From Pseudarthrobacter naphthalenicus (lineage in GTDB: Bacteria; Actinomycetota; Actinomycetes; Actinomycetales; Micrococcaceae): a DNA stretch of 64,000 nucleotides. This document shows, one piece after another, positions 52,601-60,255 of this stretch (position 1 is its first letter; each line of letters starts with the position of its first letter). The stretch spans positions 310,001 through 374,000 of the forward strand of contig NZ_JARESG010000001.1 of NCBI RefSeq assembly GCF_029076445.1, given 5' to 3'. Below the pieces are notes generated by a model. It saw nothing but the letters and a program-made list of their open reading frames with translations, was not told the DNA's origin and made no database searches. The translations under genes and the position numbers were made by a program.

Positions 52601-53141
52601 CGGCCGGCTCCGGCGCCCTGTTCCCCGCGAGCCGGGCATGTCGGCGCGAAAAGGCACCGCCTTCCACGCCTGGGTGGAGGAGTACTTCGGCACCGCCGGG
52701 ATGTTGGACCTCGGCGAGGCCCCGGGTTCGGATGACCACATAGATGCGGCCTACGACCTGGACGCCATGGTCGCCACGTTCAAGGCCTCGGAATGGAGCG
52801 ACAGGTCGCCCGCGTTTGTTGAAGTCCCGGTGGAAACCCGGGTAGGCGAGGTGGTGGTCCGCGGACGCATTGACGCCGTCTTCCTGGATCCCGACGGCCG
52901 CTGGGACCTGGTGGACTGGAAGACCGGCCGCCGGCCTTCCGCGTCACAGCTCCGTGCCAAGTCTGTCCAGCTCGCCGCCTACCGGCTCGCCTGGGCACGA
53001 CTGAAAGGGGTTCCCGTGGATGAAGTCCGCGCCGCCTTCTTCTACGTGGCCGATAACCAGGTGGTACGGCCGCACGATCTGGGTTCGGCCGAGGAGCTCG
53101 AGCAGATTGTGACAGCGGCGCTGGGAGCTAGTGCTTCCTGA
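49617..53141 (+). CDS. adnB: AdnB, lead helicase-nuclease subunit
   Basis: A 1174-aa partner of AdnA. Helicase motifs are complete: GAGSGKT (46-52), TFTRKAAGEL, VVLLDEFQDTSY, GDPNQSIYGFRGA, LTVHASKGLEWDVVF and YVAYTRAKHVLW. The C-terminal nuclease (about 1075-1105) has VRGRIDAVFLD and LVDWKTGRR with the catalytic Asp and Asp-x-Lys. AdnAB is the actinobacterial counterpart of RecBCD/AddAB and resects broken DNA ends. The start overlaps the adnA stop (ATGA). Its 3' end overlaps the convergent phosphotransferase-like gene by 14 bp. Confidence 0.92.
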   Translation: MNRHRPPEPLFSPEQLSALLGEKNTPTPEQSAIISSPLAPRLVIAGAGSGKTATMADRVVWLVANGWVRPEEVLGVTFTRKAAGELATRIRAKLASLQRIAAQDTAHAVFPEGLLSSDALEPKVSTYHSFASGIVSDYGLRLGVERDVVLLGGAQAWQLASEVVEAFDGDYHHFRAAKSTLVKAVIQLAGECAEHLQDPADVEAWLMARLGEFEALPYVAGAAKNASQAATDLAGMLRTRASVADMVGRYTAAKRARGALDFGDLVALAARVSREVPLAAELERQRYKVVLLDEFQDTSYAQLVLFSRLFGEGHAVTAVGDPNQSIYGFRGASAGQLFHFVREFPVRMERDQDCDADGKTDAGHAVYQPAPTSYLTTAWRNGRTILSAANIMSEALGRAGLHTAPTGATPVAAAVPPLQPSPFAVEGQVVLGRFGTDVGEASALAGDVQRYRVTDFEHEADGTPVPPALAVLCRRRAQMETIRREFESRGIPYEIVGLGGLLDTPEIVDLVATLRVLADPGRSDSLMRLLAGARWRIGPADLMAFRDWSSQLARRRAHRAGAASLDAGGAAVNAEEALADAVIESDLTDGASLVEALDWLPREDWVSAQGRALTSEARERLGRLSAELRQLRGYLGDDLTTLLGEVERAMLLDIEVAARPGISIHQARRNLDAFQDAAAGFLRTSHRVDILAFLAWLEAASAEENGLDAPPPEINREAVQLLTVHASKGLEWDVVFVPGLNAGAFPSNKDSRWSTGAAALPWPLRGDRSDLPQWDTDQPDQKGWLDAEKDFKSDVQFHVEGEERRLAYVAYTRAKHVLWVSSAAWVGSRAGRAEMSPFLAELEQLAGVGEKPPTAGAVVHPLSVAEESLPEKSPLTAETELATWPYDPLEGPVDPRTGERRRVVPGRRLAMDRAAARVRAALDAPNDLDASTAGAAAIAVEPAARLRGNAADWAREAALLLERRSRRAGGQDVHLPGHISASTLVDLGEDPQGVVGRLRRPVPREPGMSARKGTAFHAWVEEYFGTAGMLDLGEAPGSDDHIDAAYDLDAMVATFKASEWSDRSPAFVEVPVETRVGEVVVRGRIDAVFLDPDGRWDLVDWKTGRRPSASQLRAKSVQLAAYRLAWARLKGVPVDEVRAAFFYVADNQVVRPHDLGSAEELEQIVTAALGASAS

Positions 53142-54558
53142 CGTCCACCACACTGATTGCCGCGGTGGAGGTGTCTTCGGCGGTCTGGGGAGCCGGTGCA
53201 TTGGTGGAGCGCGTCCCGCTGCCCTCTGCCTCGGCTTCCGCCGCATCGCTGACGGCTGTATCACCGGCAACCGTGTCACCGGCAGCTGCGTCACCGGCGG
53301 GTTCGCTGCCTGCCGGTGACACGGGCACGGGAACGTGGACCGCGGATGCTTCGCCAACAGAGGCTGCCAAGGCCTCGCCCCGGGGAACCGGGATGACCGT
53401 CACTGCCGGAACGGGAGTGACGGTGGCTGCCGGGACCGGAACACTGCTGACAGGTGGGACCGGGGCGACGGTAACGGCGGGGGACGCCGAACCGGTCGCC
53501 GCAGGTGACCGGACGCCGTCGGCCGTCGTTCCGGAAGGGACGTCACCGGCGGGAACGCCCGCACCGGCAACACCCGCACCGGGGGGAACACCCGCTTCGG
53601 CGGGGGACCGGCCGGGCAGCGGCTCAACGCTGATCGATTGGCCCCCGTACTCCTCCACATCGGCGGCCAGAGTCTCCAGCATCCCCTCAGCTTCGGCAAC
53701 CATGCCTGAATCACCGGCCGCTATGCCCTTGACGAGGTACTGCGCCAGGGCGAACTCCGCCGACAGGGCGGCGCGCCGCAGCAGGTGCTGGTCCGGGGCG
53801 TCCCGTCGGCTTGCCGTGTAACTGGACAGCACAGCGTCCACGAAGTCCTGCTCGTTCGAGGCAACCAGCCACGCGAAGTCATCGGCGGGATCGCCGATCC
53901 GCAGATCGGTCCAGCCCGTTACCGCTGTAACGCGGCTGCCCTCCACCAGCAGGTTGTCCTCATGGAGGTCACCGTGAACAACGCTGGGGTTGAACCGCCA
54001 CAGGGAGACATCTTCCAGGGCATGTTCCCAGCGGCGCAGGAGCGACGCCGGAATCTTGCCGGTGGTCGCCGCCTGGTCAAGTTCGTTGAGCCGGCGCTGG
54101 CGGAACTCGTTGGGGGTGTAACTGGGAAGATCCGCGTTGCTGACGAGGGAATGTGGAAGGTCGTGGATTGCGGCCAAGGCCGTTCCGATTTCCCGGGCCA
54201 ACGCTTCGGGGCCGGCCGTCAGTTCCTCCACGCTGCGGGTGCTGCCACCCAGGTGGGAGTACACAAACGTGCTCAGGCTGCCGAGGCGGACACTGCCGGC
54301 AACAGTAGGCATCAGGAAGGGCAGCTCTGCCCGGATGGCCGGTGTGAACGCCCGCAGCACAAGAAATTCCGTTTCGAGCCTTGCGCTGGCCTCTGCATGC
54401 TGCGGTGACCTGACCCGCCAGCGTTTGCCTTCGGAGTCAAGGAGCAGGGCGGAGTCGAAATCGGCGGGATCGTCCGCGGCGGAGCGGACGGCGGTGGGGG
54501 TCAGTCCAGGGACTGCCGCGGTTGCAACGGCTGCCAGTTCGATCGGTTTTCTTCTCAC
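53128..54558 (-). CDS. Phosphotransferase-fold (APH-like) protein with altered metal site and Pro/Val-rich tail
   Basis: A 476-aa protein. Residues about 1-300 have the aminoglycoside/macrolide phosphotransferase fold with a good catalytic loop VVHGDLHEDNLL (D197, N202). The metal-binding Asp, normally in VIDW, is Gly215 in AVTGWTDLRIGDP, so catalysis may be lost or rewired. Residues about 305-476 are a low-complexity Pro/Val/Ala tail (VPVPAATVTPVPAVTV). It lies convergent with adnB and divergent from nudC. GTG at 54558 follows TACCGT by 6 nt. The function is unknown; antibiotic resistance should not be assumed. Confidence 0.75.
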   Translation of the reverse strand: MRRKPIELAAVATAAVPGLTPTAVRSAADDPADFDSALLLDSEGKRWRVRSPQHAEASARLETEFLVLRAFTPAIRAELPFLMPTVAGSVRLGSLSTFVYSHLGGSTRSVEELTAGPEALAREIGTALAAIHDLPHSLVSNADLPSYTPNEFRQRRLNELDQAATTGKIPASLLRRWEHALEDVSLWRFNPSVVHGDLHEDNLLVEGSRVTAVTGWTDLRIGDPADDFAWLVASNEQDFVDAVLSSYTASRRDAPDQHLLRRAALSAEFALAQYLVKGIAAGDSGMVAEAEGMLETLAADVEEYGGQSISVEPLPGRSPAEAGVPPGAGVAGAGVPAGDVPSGTTADGVRSPAATGSASPAVTVAPVPPVSSVPVPAATVTPVPAVTVIPVPRGEALAASVGEASAVHVPVPVSPAGSEPAGDAAAGDTVAGDTAVSDAAEAEAEGSGTRSTNAPAPQTAEDTSTAAISVVDVRKH

Positions 54559-54564
54559 CGTTCC

Positions 54565-54570
54565 ACGGTA
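54565..54570 (-). promoter_or_regulatory. Leaderless-type -10 element of the phosphotransferase-like gene
   Basis: TACCGT on the minus strand, then GGAACG, then the GTG at 54558. Confidence 0.5.
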
Positions 54571-54639
54571 GATTGGCTGGCCTCCAACTCAATGATGTGT
54601 GGCGGCGAGTCTCCAGATACCGTGCAAATGTCGGCTCTT

Positions 54640-54667
54640 TTGCCACATCCTGAGGTCCTTGCCACAT
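54640..54667 (+). repeat. Direct repeat TTGCCACAT upstream of nudC
   Basis: Two exact 9-bp copies (54640-54648 and 54659-54667) start 19 bp apart, about two helical turns, upstream of the nudC damage-type promoter. They could bind an activator; the short length makes chance possible. Confidence 0.3.
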
Positions 54668-54697
54668 GTCCCGCCGATTCCTCCCGCCAAATGTAAA

Positions 54698-54720
54698 TTG
54701 TCGGTCTGAGTCAGTACGGT
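54698..54720 (+). promoter_or_regulatory. RecA-NDp/PafBC-type DNA-damage promoter of nudC
   Basis: TTGTCGGTC (54698-54706) matches TTGTCRGTG in 8 of 9 positions; exactly 8 nt later comes TACGGT (54715-54720), a full TANNNT, then 6 nt and the nudC ATG at 54727. It predicts LexA-independent damage induction and a leaderless message. Confidence 0.65.
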
Positions 54721-54726
54721 GGACAC

Positions 54727-55749
54727 ATGAGTTATGCGGAGTCCGCTTTACCGGCCTACCCGGCGCAGGCAGTCCAGCTGCCGGCCAACCATCTATCCGA
54801 CACGGTACTGCCGGTTCGCCCGGCCATGGTGGACCGCGGCTCCGTGGCACGTGCGCGGCCAGGCATGGTGGAAGACCTGCTGGCCAGAGACGAAACGCTG
54901 GCAGTGGTTTTGGCTGGCCGGCAGGCCCTCATCCGCACCAACGAGCTCCTGATGCCCGCGGCGCACGGACTCCTGGCCCAGCTGCGGAAGCTGGATACCG
55001 TTCCCGAACAGGTCATCTTCCTGGGTGCAGCCCTGCCGGGCTCGGATCTTCCTGCGGGCACCGACATCGTTCTGCTCATACTGCCGGACGCTATCGCTCC
55101 AGGTGAAGGCGGCATCCCGTCTGACGCCGAGTGGGCAGGATTCCGCGACATCGCCGCCGTCCTGAACCCGACCGACACCGCGCTGTTTGTGGAGGCCAGC
55201 GCCATCGCAAACTGGCACGCCACCCACACCCACTGCCCCCGCTGCGGTGTCCTCACCGTGGTGGAGGCCGGGGGCTGGGTCCGGCGCTGTCCCCAGGACA
55301 ATTCAGAGCACTACCCCCGGACGGACCCCGCCATCATCGTGACGGTGGTGGGACCGGACGGCCGGCTCCTGCTGGGCGGAGGCGGACCGCTGGACGCCAA
55401 AAACTACTCCACGCTGGCCGGATTCGTGGAGCCCGGTGAATCCCTGGAGCAGGCCGTGATCCGGGAAATCCACGAGGAGGTGGGCGTCAGGATCACCAGG
55501 TCCCAGTACCTGGGCTCGCAGTCCTGGCCGTTCCCGGCCTCCCTGATGCTGGGGTTCTCCGCGGTCACGGAGGACTCCGTGGCAACGCCCGACGGCGTGG
55601 AGGTCACCCGGGCGCGCTGGTTCAGCCGGGAGGAACTGCAGGCCGCCGTACTCGCCGGCGAGATCACCATCTCCAGCCGGTTGTCCATTGCGCGCTCCCT
55701 GATTGAGCATTGGTATGGCGGCCGGATCATGGACCGCACTGACACGTGA
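54727..55749 (+). CDS. nudC: NAD+ diphosphatase NudC (Nudix)
   Basis: A 340-aa Nudix hydrolase that cleaves NADH/NAD and probably removes NAD caps from RNA. The Nudix box is GFVEPGESLEQAVIREIHEEVGV-like from residue 232 to 254, complete. The zinc ribbon has C170, C173 and C188 but no fourth Cys. The NADH signature SQPWPFP-x-S reads SQSWPFPAS (264-272). The mycobacterial counterpart is Rv3199c, next to uvrD2 there as well. The ATG at 54727 is supported by the promoter 6 nt upstream. uvrD2 follows after 98 bp on the same strand. Confidence 0.9.
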   Translation: MSYAESALPAYPAQAVQLPANHLSDTVLPVRPAMVDRGSVARARPGMVEDLLARDETLAVVLAGRQALIRTNELLMPAAHGLLAQLRKLDTVPEQVIFLGAALPGSDLPAGTDIVLLILPDAIAPGEGGIPSDAEWAGFRDIAAVLNPTDTALFVEASAIANWHATHTHCPRCGVLTVVEAGGWVRRCPQDNSEHYPRTDPAIIVTVVGPDGRLLLGGGGPLDAKNYSTLAGFVEPGESLEQAVIREIHEEVGVRITRSQYLGSQSWPFPASLMLGFSAVTEDSVATPDGVEVTRARWFSREELQAAVLAGEITISSRLSIARSLIEHWYGGRIMDRTDT

Positions 55750-55847
55750 CCACGGAACTCCGGCACCTGCCCAGGCAGGCGTCGCAGCTTGCCCGGCAAC
55801 CCCGGCCGCAGTCCCACTAACGGCAATACCAACCAAGAACAGCAGAA

Positions 55848-57983
55848 GTGACCACAGAGAATTTTGACAGCGTACAGTCCCTCGAGGAGCGCATCCTGGG
55901 CGGACTCGATGCTGAGCAGCGGGAAGTCGCCAGCACCCTCAACGGGCCGCTGTGTGTCCTGGCCGGCGCCGGCACCGGGAAGACCCGGGCCATCACGCAC
56001 CGGATTGCTTATGGGGTCCACTCCGGCGTCTACAGTCCGCAGCGGCTCCTCGCCGTCACCTTCACGGCCCGGGCTGCGGCTGAAATGCGCAGCCGGCTGC
56101 GGGACCTCGGCGTGGGCAACGTGCAGGCCCGCACGTTCCACGCAGCCGCACTACGGCAGCTGCAGTTCTTCTGGCCGCAGGCAGTGGGAGGCACCTTGCC
56201 CAACCTGCTGGACCACAAAGCGCAGATGATCGCTGAGGCGTCCCGCCGCCTCAGGCTCAGTACGGACCGCGCTTCCATCCGTGACCTCGCATCGGAAATC
56301 GAGTGGGCCAAGGTTTCCATGCTGACCCCGGCCAACTACCTGGAGAACGCGCAGGACCGGGGAACGCCCGGCGGGTTTGACCTGACCGCCGTGGCCCGGG
56401 TTTTCCAGTCCTACGAGGACGTCAAGACGGACCGCAATGTCATCGATTTTGAGGACGTGCTGCTGATTACGGTCGGCATCCTGCAGGAGGACCAGAAGGT
56501 TGCCGCCACAGTCCGGGAGCAGTACCGGCATTTTGTGGTGGATGAGTATCAGGACGTTTCGCCGCTGCAGCAGCGACTCCTGGAACTGTGGCTTGGCGGC
56601 CGGGATGAGCTTTGCGTCGTGGGCGATGCAAGCCAGACCATCTACTCGTTCACCGGCGCTTCCCCCAGGCACCTGCTGGGTTTCAAGGCCCAGTACCCTG
56701 ATGCCAGCGTGGTCAAGCTCATCCGCGATTACCGTTCCACGCCCCAGGTGGTCAAACTGGCCAACGACCTCCTGGCAGCGCGGCGCAGCGGCGGCCCTGT
56801 TGCCGACTCGGCCTGGGCAACCCCGCTCCAACTGGTGGCGCAGCGCCCCTCGGGTCCGGTGCCGCAGTTCACCGAATGCTCGGATGATGAAGCCGAAGCC
56901 GCCACGGCAGCGGCCAAGATCCGGGAACTGCTCGACGCCGGCACGCCAGCCAGCCAGATAGCCATACTTTTCCGCACGAACGGGCAGTCCGAAGCCTACG
57001 AACAGGCCCTGGCGGCGGCCGGAATCGGTTATCAGCTCCGCGGCGGCGAGCGGTTCTTCGCCCGCAAGGAAGTGCGGGATGCCATCCTCCAGCTGCGGGC
57101 AGCCACCCGGGCGGTGGCCGAGACGGCAACACCGGAGCCGCTGGGCCAGCTGGTCCGGGACATCGTCGCCTCCCTTGGCTATACCGAAGCTCCACCCCAC
57201 AACGGCGGGGCACTTCGTGAACGCTGGGAATCCCTGGCAGCGCTGGTGGCACTCGCCGACGAACTGGTCCAGGTCCGGGGCGGGAACTTTGGGCTGGCGG
57301 ACTTCGTCAATGAACTCCAGGAGCGGTCCCTGGCACAGCATGCCCCCACGGTCCAGGGCGTCACGCTTGCCTCGCTGCACGCCGCGAAAGGCCTGGAATG
57401 GGATGCTGTTTTCCTTGTGGGCCTCAGCGAGGGCCTCATGCCCATCTCCTTTGCCGACACTCCCGAGGCCGTCGACGAGGAGCGGCGCCTGCTTTATGTG
57501 GGAATCACCCGGGCACGCGAACACCTCGCGCTGTCCTGGTCCACCGCACGGACGCCCGGTGGCCGGGCCAACCGGAAGCCTTCACGCTTCCTTGACGGGC
57601 TCCGGCCCAATTCGGTGGCCAGCTCCAGCACCCGCGGCAAAGGGCCCGCCCCGCGCCGCAAAGCTGCCACCCCTGCCACCTGCAGGGTCTGCGGGAGCAT
57701 GCTGGCCAGCGGCGCTGAACGCAAAGTGGGCCGATGCAATGACTGCCCGCCCAGTTACGAAGAACAGACCTTTGACGCCCTGCGGCAGTGGCGGAAGGAG
57801 ATTGCCCTGGCCGCCGAGGTCCCGGCTTTTGTGGTCTTTACCGATGCCACGCTGACGGCGATCGCCGAGGCGAAGCCGTCCACGCTTGAGGAACTTGCCG
57901 CGCTGGCCGGCGTGGGCCCGGCGAAACTGGAACGCTATGGCGAGGACGTGCTGCGGGTGCTCGTTGAAAGCAGCATCCTGTGA
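55848..57983 (+). CDS. uvrD2: ATP-dependent DNA helicase UvrD2
   Basis: A 711-aa superfamily 1 helicase. Motifs: AGAGTGKT (39-46), TFTARAAAEMRSRL, VVDEYQDVSPLQQ, GDASQTIYSFTGA, LASLHAAKGLEWDAVFL and YVGITRAREHLALS. A tetracysteine module (CRVCG...CNDC, about 612-633) and a C-terminal HRDC domain (about 645-711) identify it as UvrD2, essential in mycobacteria. GTG at 55848 is the start. It may share the nudC damage-type promoter. The stop overlaps the next gene by 4 bp (GTGA). Confidence 0.92.
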   Translation: MTTENFDSVQSLEERILGGLDAEQREVASTLNGPLCVLAGAGTGKTRAITHRIAYGVHSGVYSPQRLLAVTFTARAAAEMRSRLRDLGVGNVQARTFHAAALRQLQFFWPQAVGGTLPNLLDHKAQMIAEASRRLRLSTDRASIRDLASEIEWAKVSMLTPANYLENAQDRGTPGGFDLTAVARVFQSYEDVKTDRNVIDFEDVLLITVGILQEDQKVAATVREQYRHFVVDEYQDVSPLQQRLLELWLGGRDELCVVGDASQTIYSFTGASPRHLLGFKAQYPDASVVKLIRDYRSTPQVVKLANDLLAARRSGGPVADSAWATPLQLVAQRPSGPVPQFTECSDDEAEAATAAAKIRELLDAGTPASQIAILFRTNGQSEAYEQALAAAGIGYQLRGGERFFARKEVRDAILQLRAATRAVAETATPEPLGQLVRDIVASLGYTEAPPHNGGALRERWESLAALVALADELVQVRGGNFGLADFVNELQERSLAQHAPTVQGVTLASLHAAKGLEWDAVFLVGLSEGLMPISFADTPEAVDEERRLLYVGITRAREHLALSWSTARTPGGRANRKPSRFLDGLRPNSVASSSTRGKGPAPRRKAATPATCRVCGSMLASGAERKVGRCNDCPPSYEEQTFDALRQWRKEIALAAEVPAFVVFTDATLTAIAEAKPSTLEELAALAGVGPAKLERYGEDVLRVLVESSIL

Positions 57984-58642
57984 CACCCGGTAAGCGCAGC
58001 AGCCCATCAGGTCTGAGGACAACCGGCGGGGCTCCCGTGGAGGTGCGGAGATCGGCCCGGCGCACCCGGACCGTGGCTGCCTTCTGGGAAAACGGGACGG
58101 CGGTGGTGGCCATTCCGGCCAGGTTCACGGCTGCCCAGGAGTCCGAATGGGTCCACCGGATGCTGGAGAAACTGCACCGGCAAGGGGAGCGGCGAGCAGA
58201 CAAAGGACGGAAACAGCCAGCCACGGACGCTGCGTTGGCAGCCCACGCCGCGCACCTGTCATCAAAGTACTTCGGCGGCAGGGCAGTCCCGACCTCGGTC
58301 CGCTGGGTCAGCAACCAGAACTCCCGTTGGGGCTCGGCGACGCCGTCGGAAGGAACCATCCGGCTCTCCGACAAACTCCGGCCCATGCCGCAGTGGGTCA
58401 TCGACTACGTGCTGCTGCACGAGCTCGCACACTTGCTCGTGGCCGGGCATAATGCCGCCTTCTGGAAACTGCTGGAAGCCTATCCGGACACCATGCGCGC
58501 CAAGGCATTCCTGGAAGGCGTCTCCTACGCCACCTCCCGTGGCCTCCCCGCCGACGGCGCGTACCACGTCGACGACGAAGAACCTGCCGGCGACGAAGAA
58601 CCCGTCGGCGTCACCGGGCACAGCCAAGGCGACGCCGACTAA
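57980..58642 (+). CDS. YgjP-like (DUF45) metallopeptidase-fold protein
   Basis: A 220-aa protein with the zincin motif HELAHLLVAGHNAAFW (about residues 147-162), preceded by the family segment SNQNSRWGSATPSEGTIRLS and VIDYVLL. DUF45 proteins are thought to be zinc metallopeptidases related to SprT; in other bacteria the family is found near restriction or repair genes. The GTG start overlaps the uvrD2 stop, so it is translated with the helicase. The last 30 residues are acidic and disordered. Substrate unknown. Confidence 0.85.
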   Translation: MTPGKRSSPSGLRTTGGAPVEVRRSARRTRTVAAFWENGTAVVAIPARFTAAQESEWVHRMLEKLHRQGERRADKGRKQPATDAALAAHAAHLSSKYFGGRAVPTSVRWVSNQNSRWGSATPSEGTIRLSDKLRPMPQWVIDYVLLHELAHLLVAGHNAAFWKLLEAYPDTMRAKAFLEGVSYATSRGLPADGAYHVDDEEPAGDEEPVGVTGHSQGDAD

Positions 58643-58651
58643 GCACTGCGC

Positions 58652-60124
58652 CTAGCCTTTCGGCTGCTCCGAATCGCCGTCGTCGGCATCCGTGCCGTCT
58701 TCCCTGCTGGCGTCGCCCGTGCCGGAGTCGTCATGCCCGGATTCAGCTGCGGAATCATCGGAGTCCTCCGGGGCGGCGTCGTCGAAGCCGCCGCTGAGGA
58801 GCTTCTGCAGGGCGTCGTCCACTTCGCTGTCGCTGGCCTCGGCCAGCTTGCGGCGCCCGCTGAAGCCCTGGGGGTCATCGAGGTCCTCGGCCGTGGGCAG
58901 CAGATCGGGGTGCTGCCAGATGGCGTCCCGCCCGGCAATGCCGCGCTCCTCCTTGAGGACCGCCCACAAGGTGGCAGCGTCCCGCAGGCGGCGCGGACGG
59001 AGCTCCAGACCCACAAGGGAGGCAAAGGCATGCTCGGCGGGGCCGCCGGTGGCGCGGCGCCGCCGGACCGTCTCACGGAGGGCGGCCGCGGAGGGCAGCA
59101 TCTTCTCCGTGGCCGAAGCCGTGAGCTCGTCCACCCAGCCTTCAACGAGCGCGAGCGCCGTTTCCAGTTTTTCGAGTGCCTGCTCCTGGGCAGGTGTCCG
59201 CTGCGGCATGAAGACGCCCTGGGACAGCGCTTCCTGGATGCCTTCGGGGTTGCTGGGGTCCAGGTCCCGGGCCAGTTCTTCGATGCGGGAGGTGTCGATG
59301 TGGATGCCGCGGGCGTACGCCTCGATGGCACCCAGCAGATGGCCACGAAGCCAGGGGACCTGCACGAACAGGCGTGCGTGGGCGGCCTCGCGGACGGCGA
59401 GGAACAGGCGGATGTCGGTCTCCGGCAGGCCCAGCCCTTCCCCGAAGGACGCCACGTTGGACGGCAACAGCGCCATTTCCAGGTCGGCCAGGGGCACCCC
59501 GATGTCAGTTGAACTGACCACATCGGCGGAGAGCGCGCCGATGGCCTGCCCGAGCTGCATGCCAAAGATGGCGCCGCCCATGTTCTGCAGCATGGAGGAT
59601 GCCCCGCCCATCATGGACTTCATCTCTTCGGGCATCTGCTCGGTCATGGCGCTGGACAGGGCATTGGCGATGCTGTTGGCCACGGGCTCGGTCAGCCGCT
59701 TCCACGTTCCAAGGGTGGCTTCCACCCACTCGGCACGGGACCAGGCCCGGCCGATCAGGCCGGTGGCCGGGAGGTCGGTCACCGGATCGAGCCAGAGTTC
59801 GGCCAACCGCAGCGCTTCGTCCACTTCCCGGCTCTGCTGGGACGTGACGGACGGGTCGGCACTGCTGGCCGCGACGCGGCGCGCATTCTCGTGGGCGAGC
59901 TGCCAGTTGACGGGACCCTCGGAGGGGGCACTCATCATGGCCTGGACCTGGGAGAACATCTGCGCCAGCAGGTTGGGGTCATCCGGCAGGCCTGCGGCTT
60001 TCGCCAGTTCGGCGGGGTCGAAGTTCTCCATACCCTTGCCGCCCATCAGGTTCTGCAGCATCTCGGTCAATGGATCCTTCGGCGTATCATCGCCGTCGGA
60101 CGGATTGAGTGGGTTGGAGGTCAT
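58652..60124 (-). CDS. Zinc-dependent metalloprotease-like protein (DUF2342)
   Basis: A 490-aa member of the actinobacterial DUF2342/TIGR03624-type family (Rv3195 is a recalled counterpart). It is built of predicted helices; the putative metal motif is REAAHARLF (about residues 242-250), a variant of HExxH. The N-terminal Met/Asn-rich region and the acidic, Asp/Ser-rich C-terminal tail are disordered. The protease activity is family annotation, not proven. It is convergent with the DUF45 gene and divergent from the PDZ-Lon gene, the order known from mycobacteria as I recall. Confidence 0.82.
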   Translation of the reverse strand: MTSNPLNPSDGDDTPKDPLTEMLQNLMGGKGMENFDPAELAKAAGLPDDPNLLAQMFSQVQAMMSAPSEGPVNWQLAHENARRVAASSADPSVTSQQSREVDEALRLAELWLDPVTDLPATGLIGRAWSRAEWVEATLGTWKRLTEPVANSIANALSSAMTEQMPEEMKSMMGGASSMLQNMGGAIFGMQLGQAIGALSADVVSSTDIGVPLADLEMALLPSNVASFGEGLGLPETDIRLFLAVREAAHARLFVQVPWLRGHLLGAIEAYARGIHIDTSRIEELARDLDPSNPEGIQEALSQGVFMPQRTPAQEQALEKLETALALVEGWVDELTASATEKMLPSAAALRETVRRRRATGGPAEHAFASLVGLELRPRRLRDAATLWAVLKEERGIAGRDAIWQHPDLLPTAEDLDDPQGFSGRRKLAEASDSEVDDALQKLLSGGFDDAAPEDSDDSAAESGHDDSGTGDASREDGTDADDGDSEQPKG

Positions 60125-60242
60125 GGTCCCGCCGATCGTGAGTTTGAGCGTTCACTTCACGGTACCCCGGGCCGGGACGGCTGTCTGCCCGGGAGGACGG
60201 CCGTTCGCTCTAGGCAAAGAGCCTGCTGAAGGCCCCACCGCG

Positions 60243-60248
60243 TAGTGT
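60243..60248 (+). promoter_or_regulatory. Leaderless-type -10 element of the PDZ-Lon gene
   Basis: TAGTGT ends 7 nt before the GTG at 60256. Confidence 0.45.
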
Positions 60249-60255
60249 TGGTTCA

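Noticed and set aside
55750..55847. Possible separate damage promoter for uvrD2
   Set aside because: No TTGTC-type block or LexA-like dyad is present in this gap; control from the nudC promoter is more likely.
58692..60245. Antisense open frame of 517 codons over the DUF2342 gene
   Set aside because: Ser/Arg-rich composition typical of high-GC mirror frames; the opposite strand has a conserved family.
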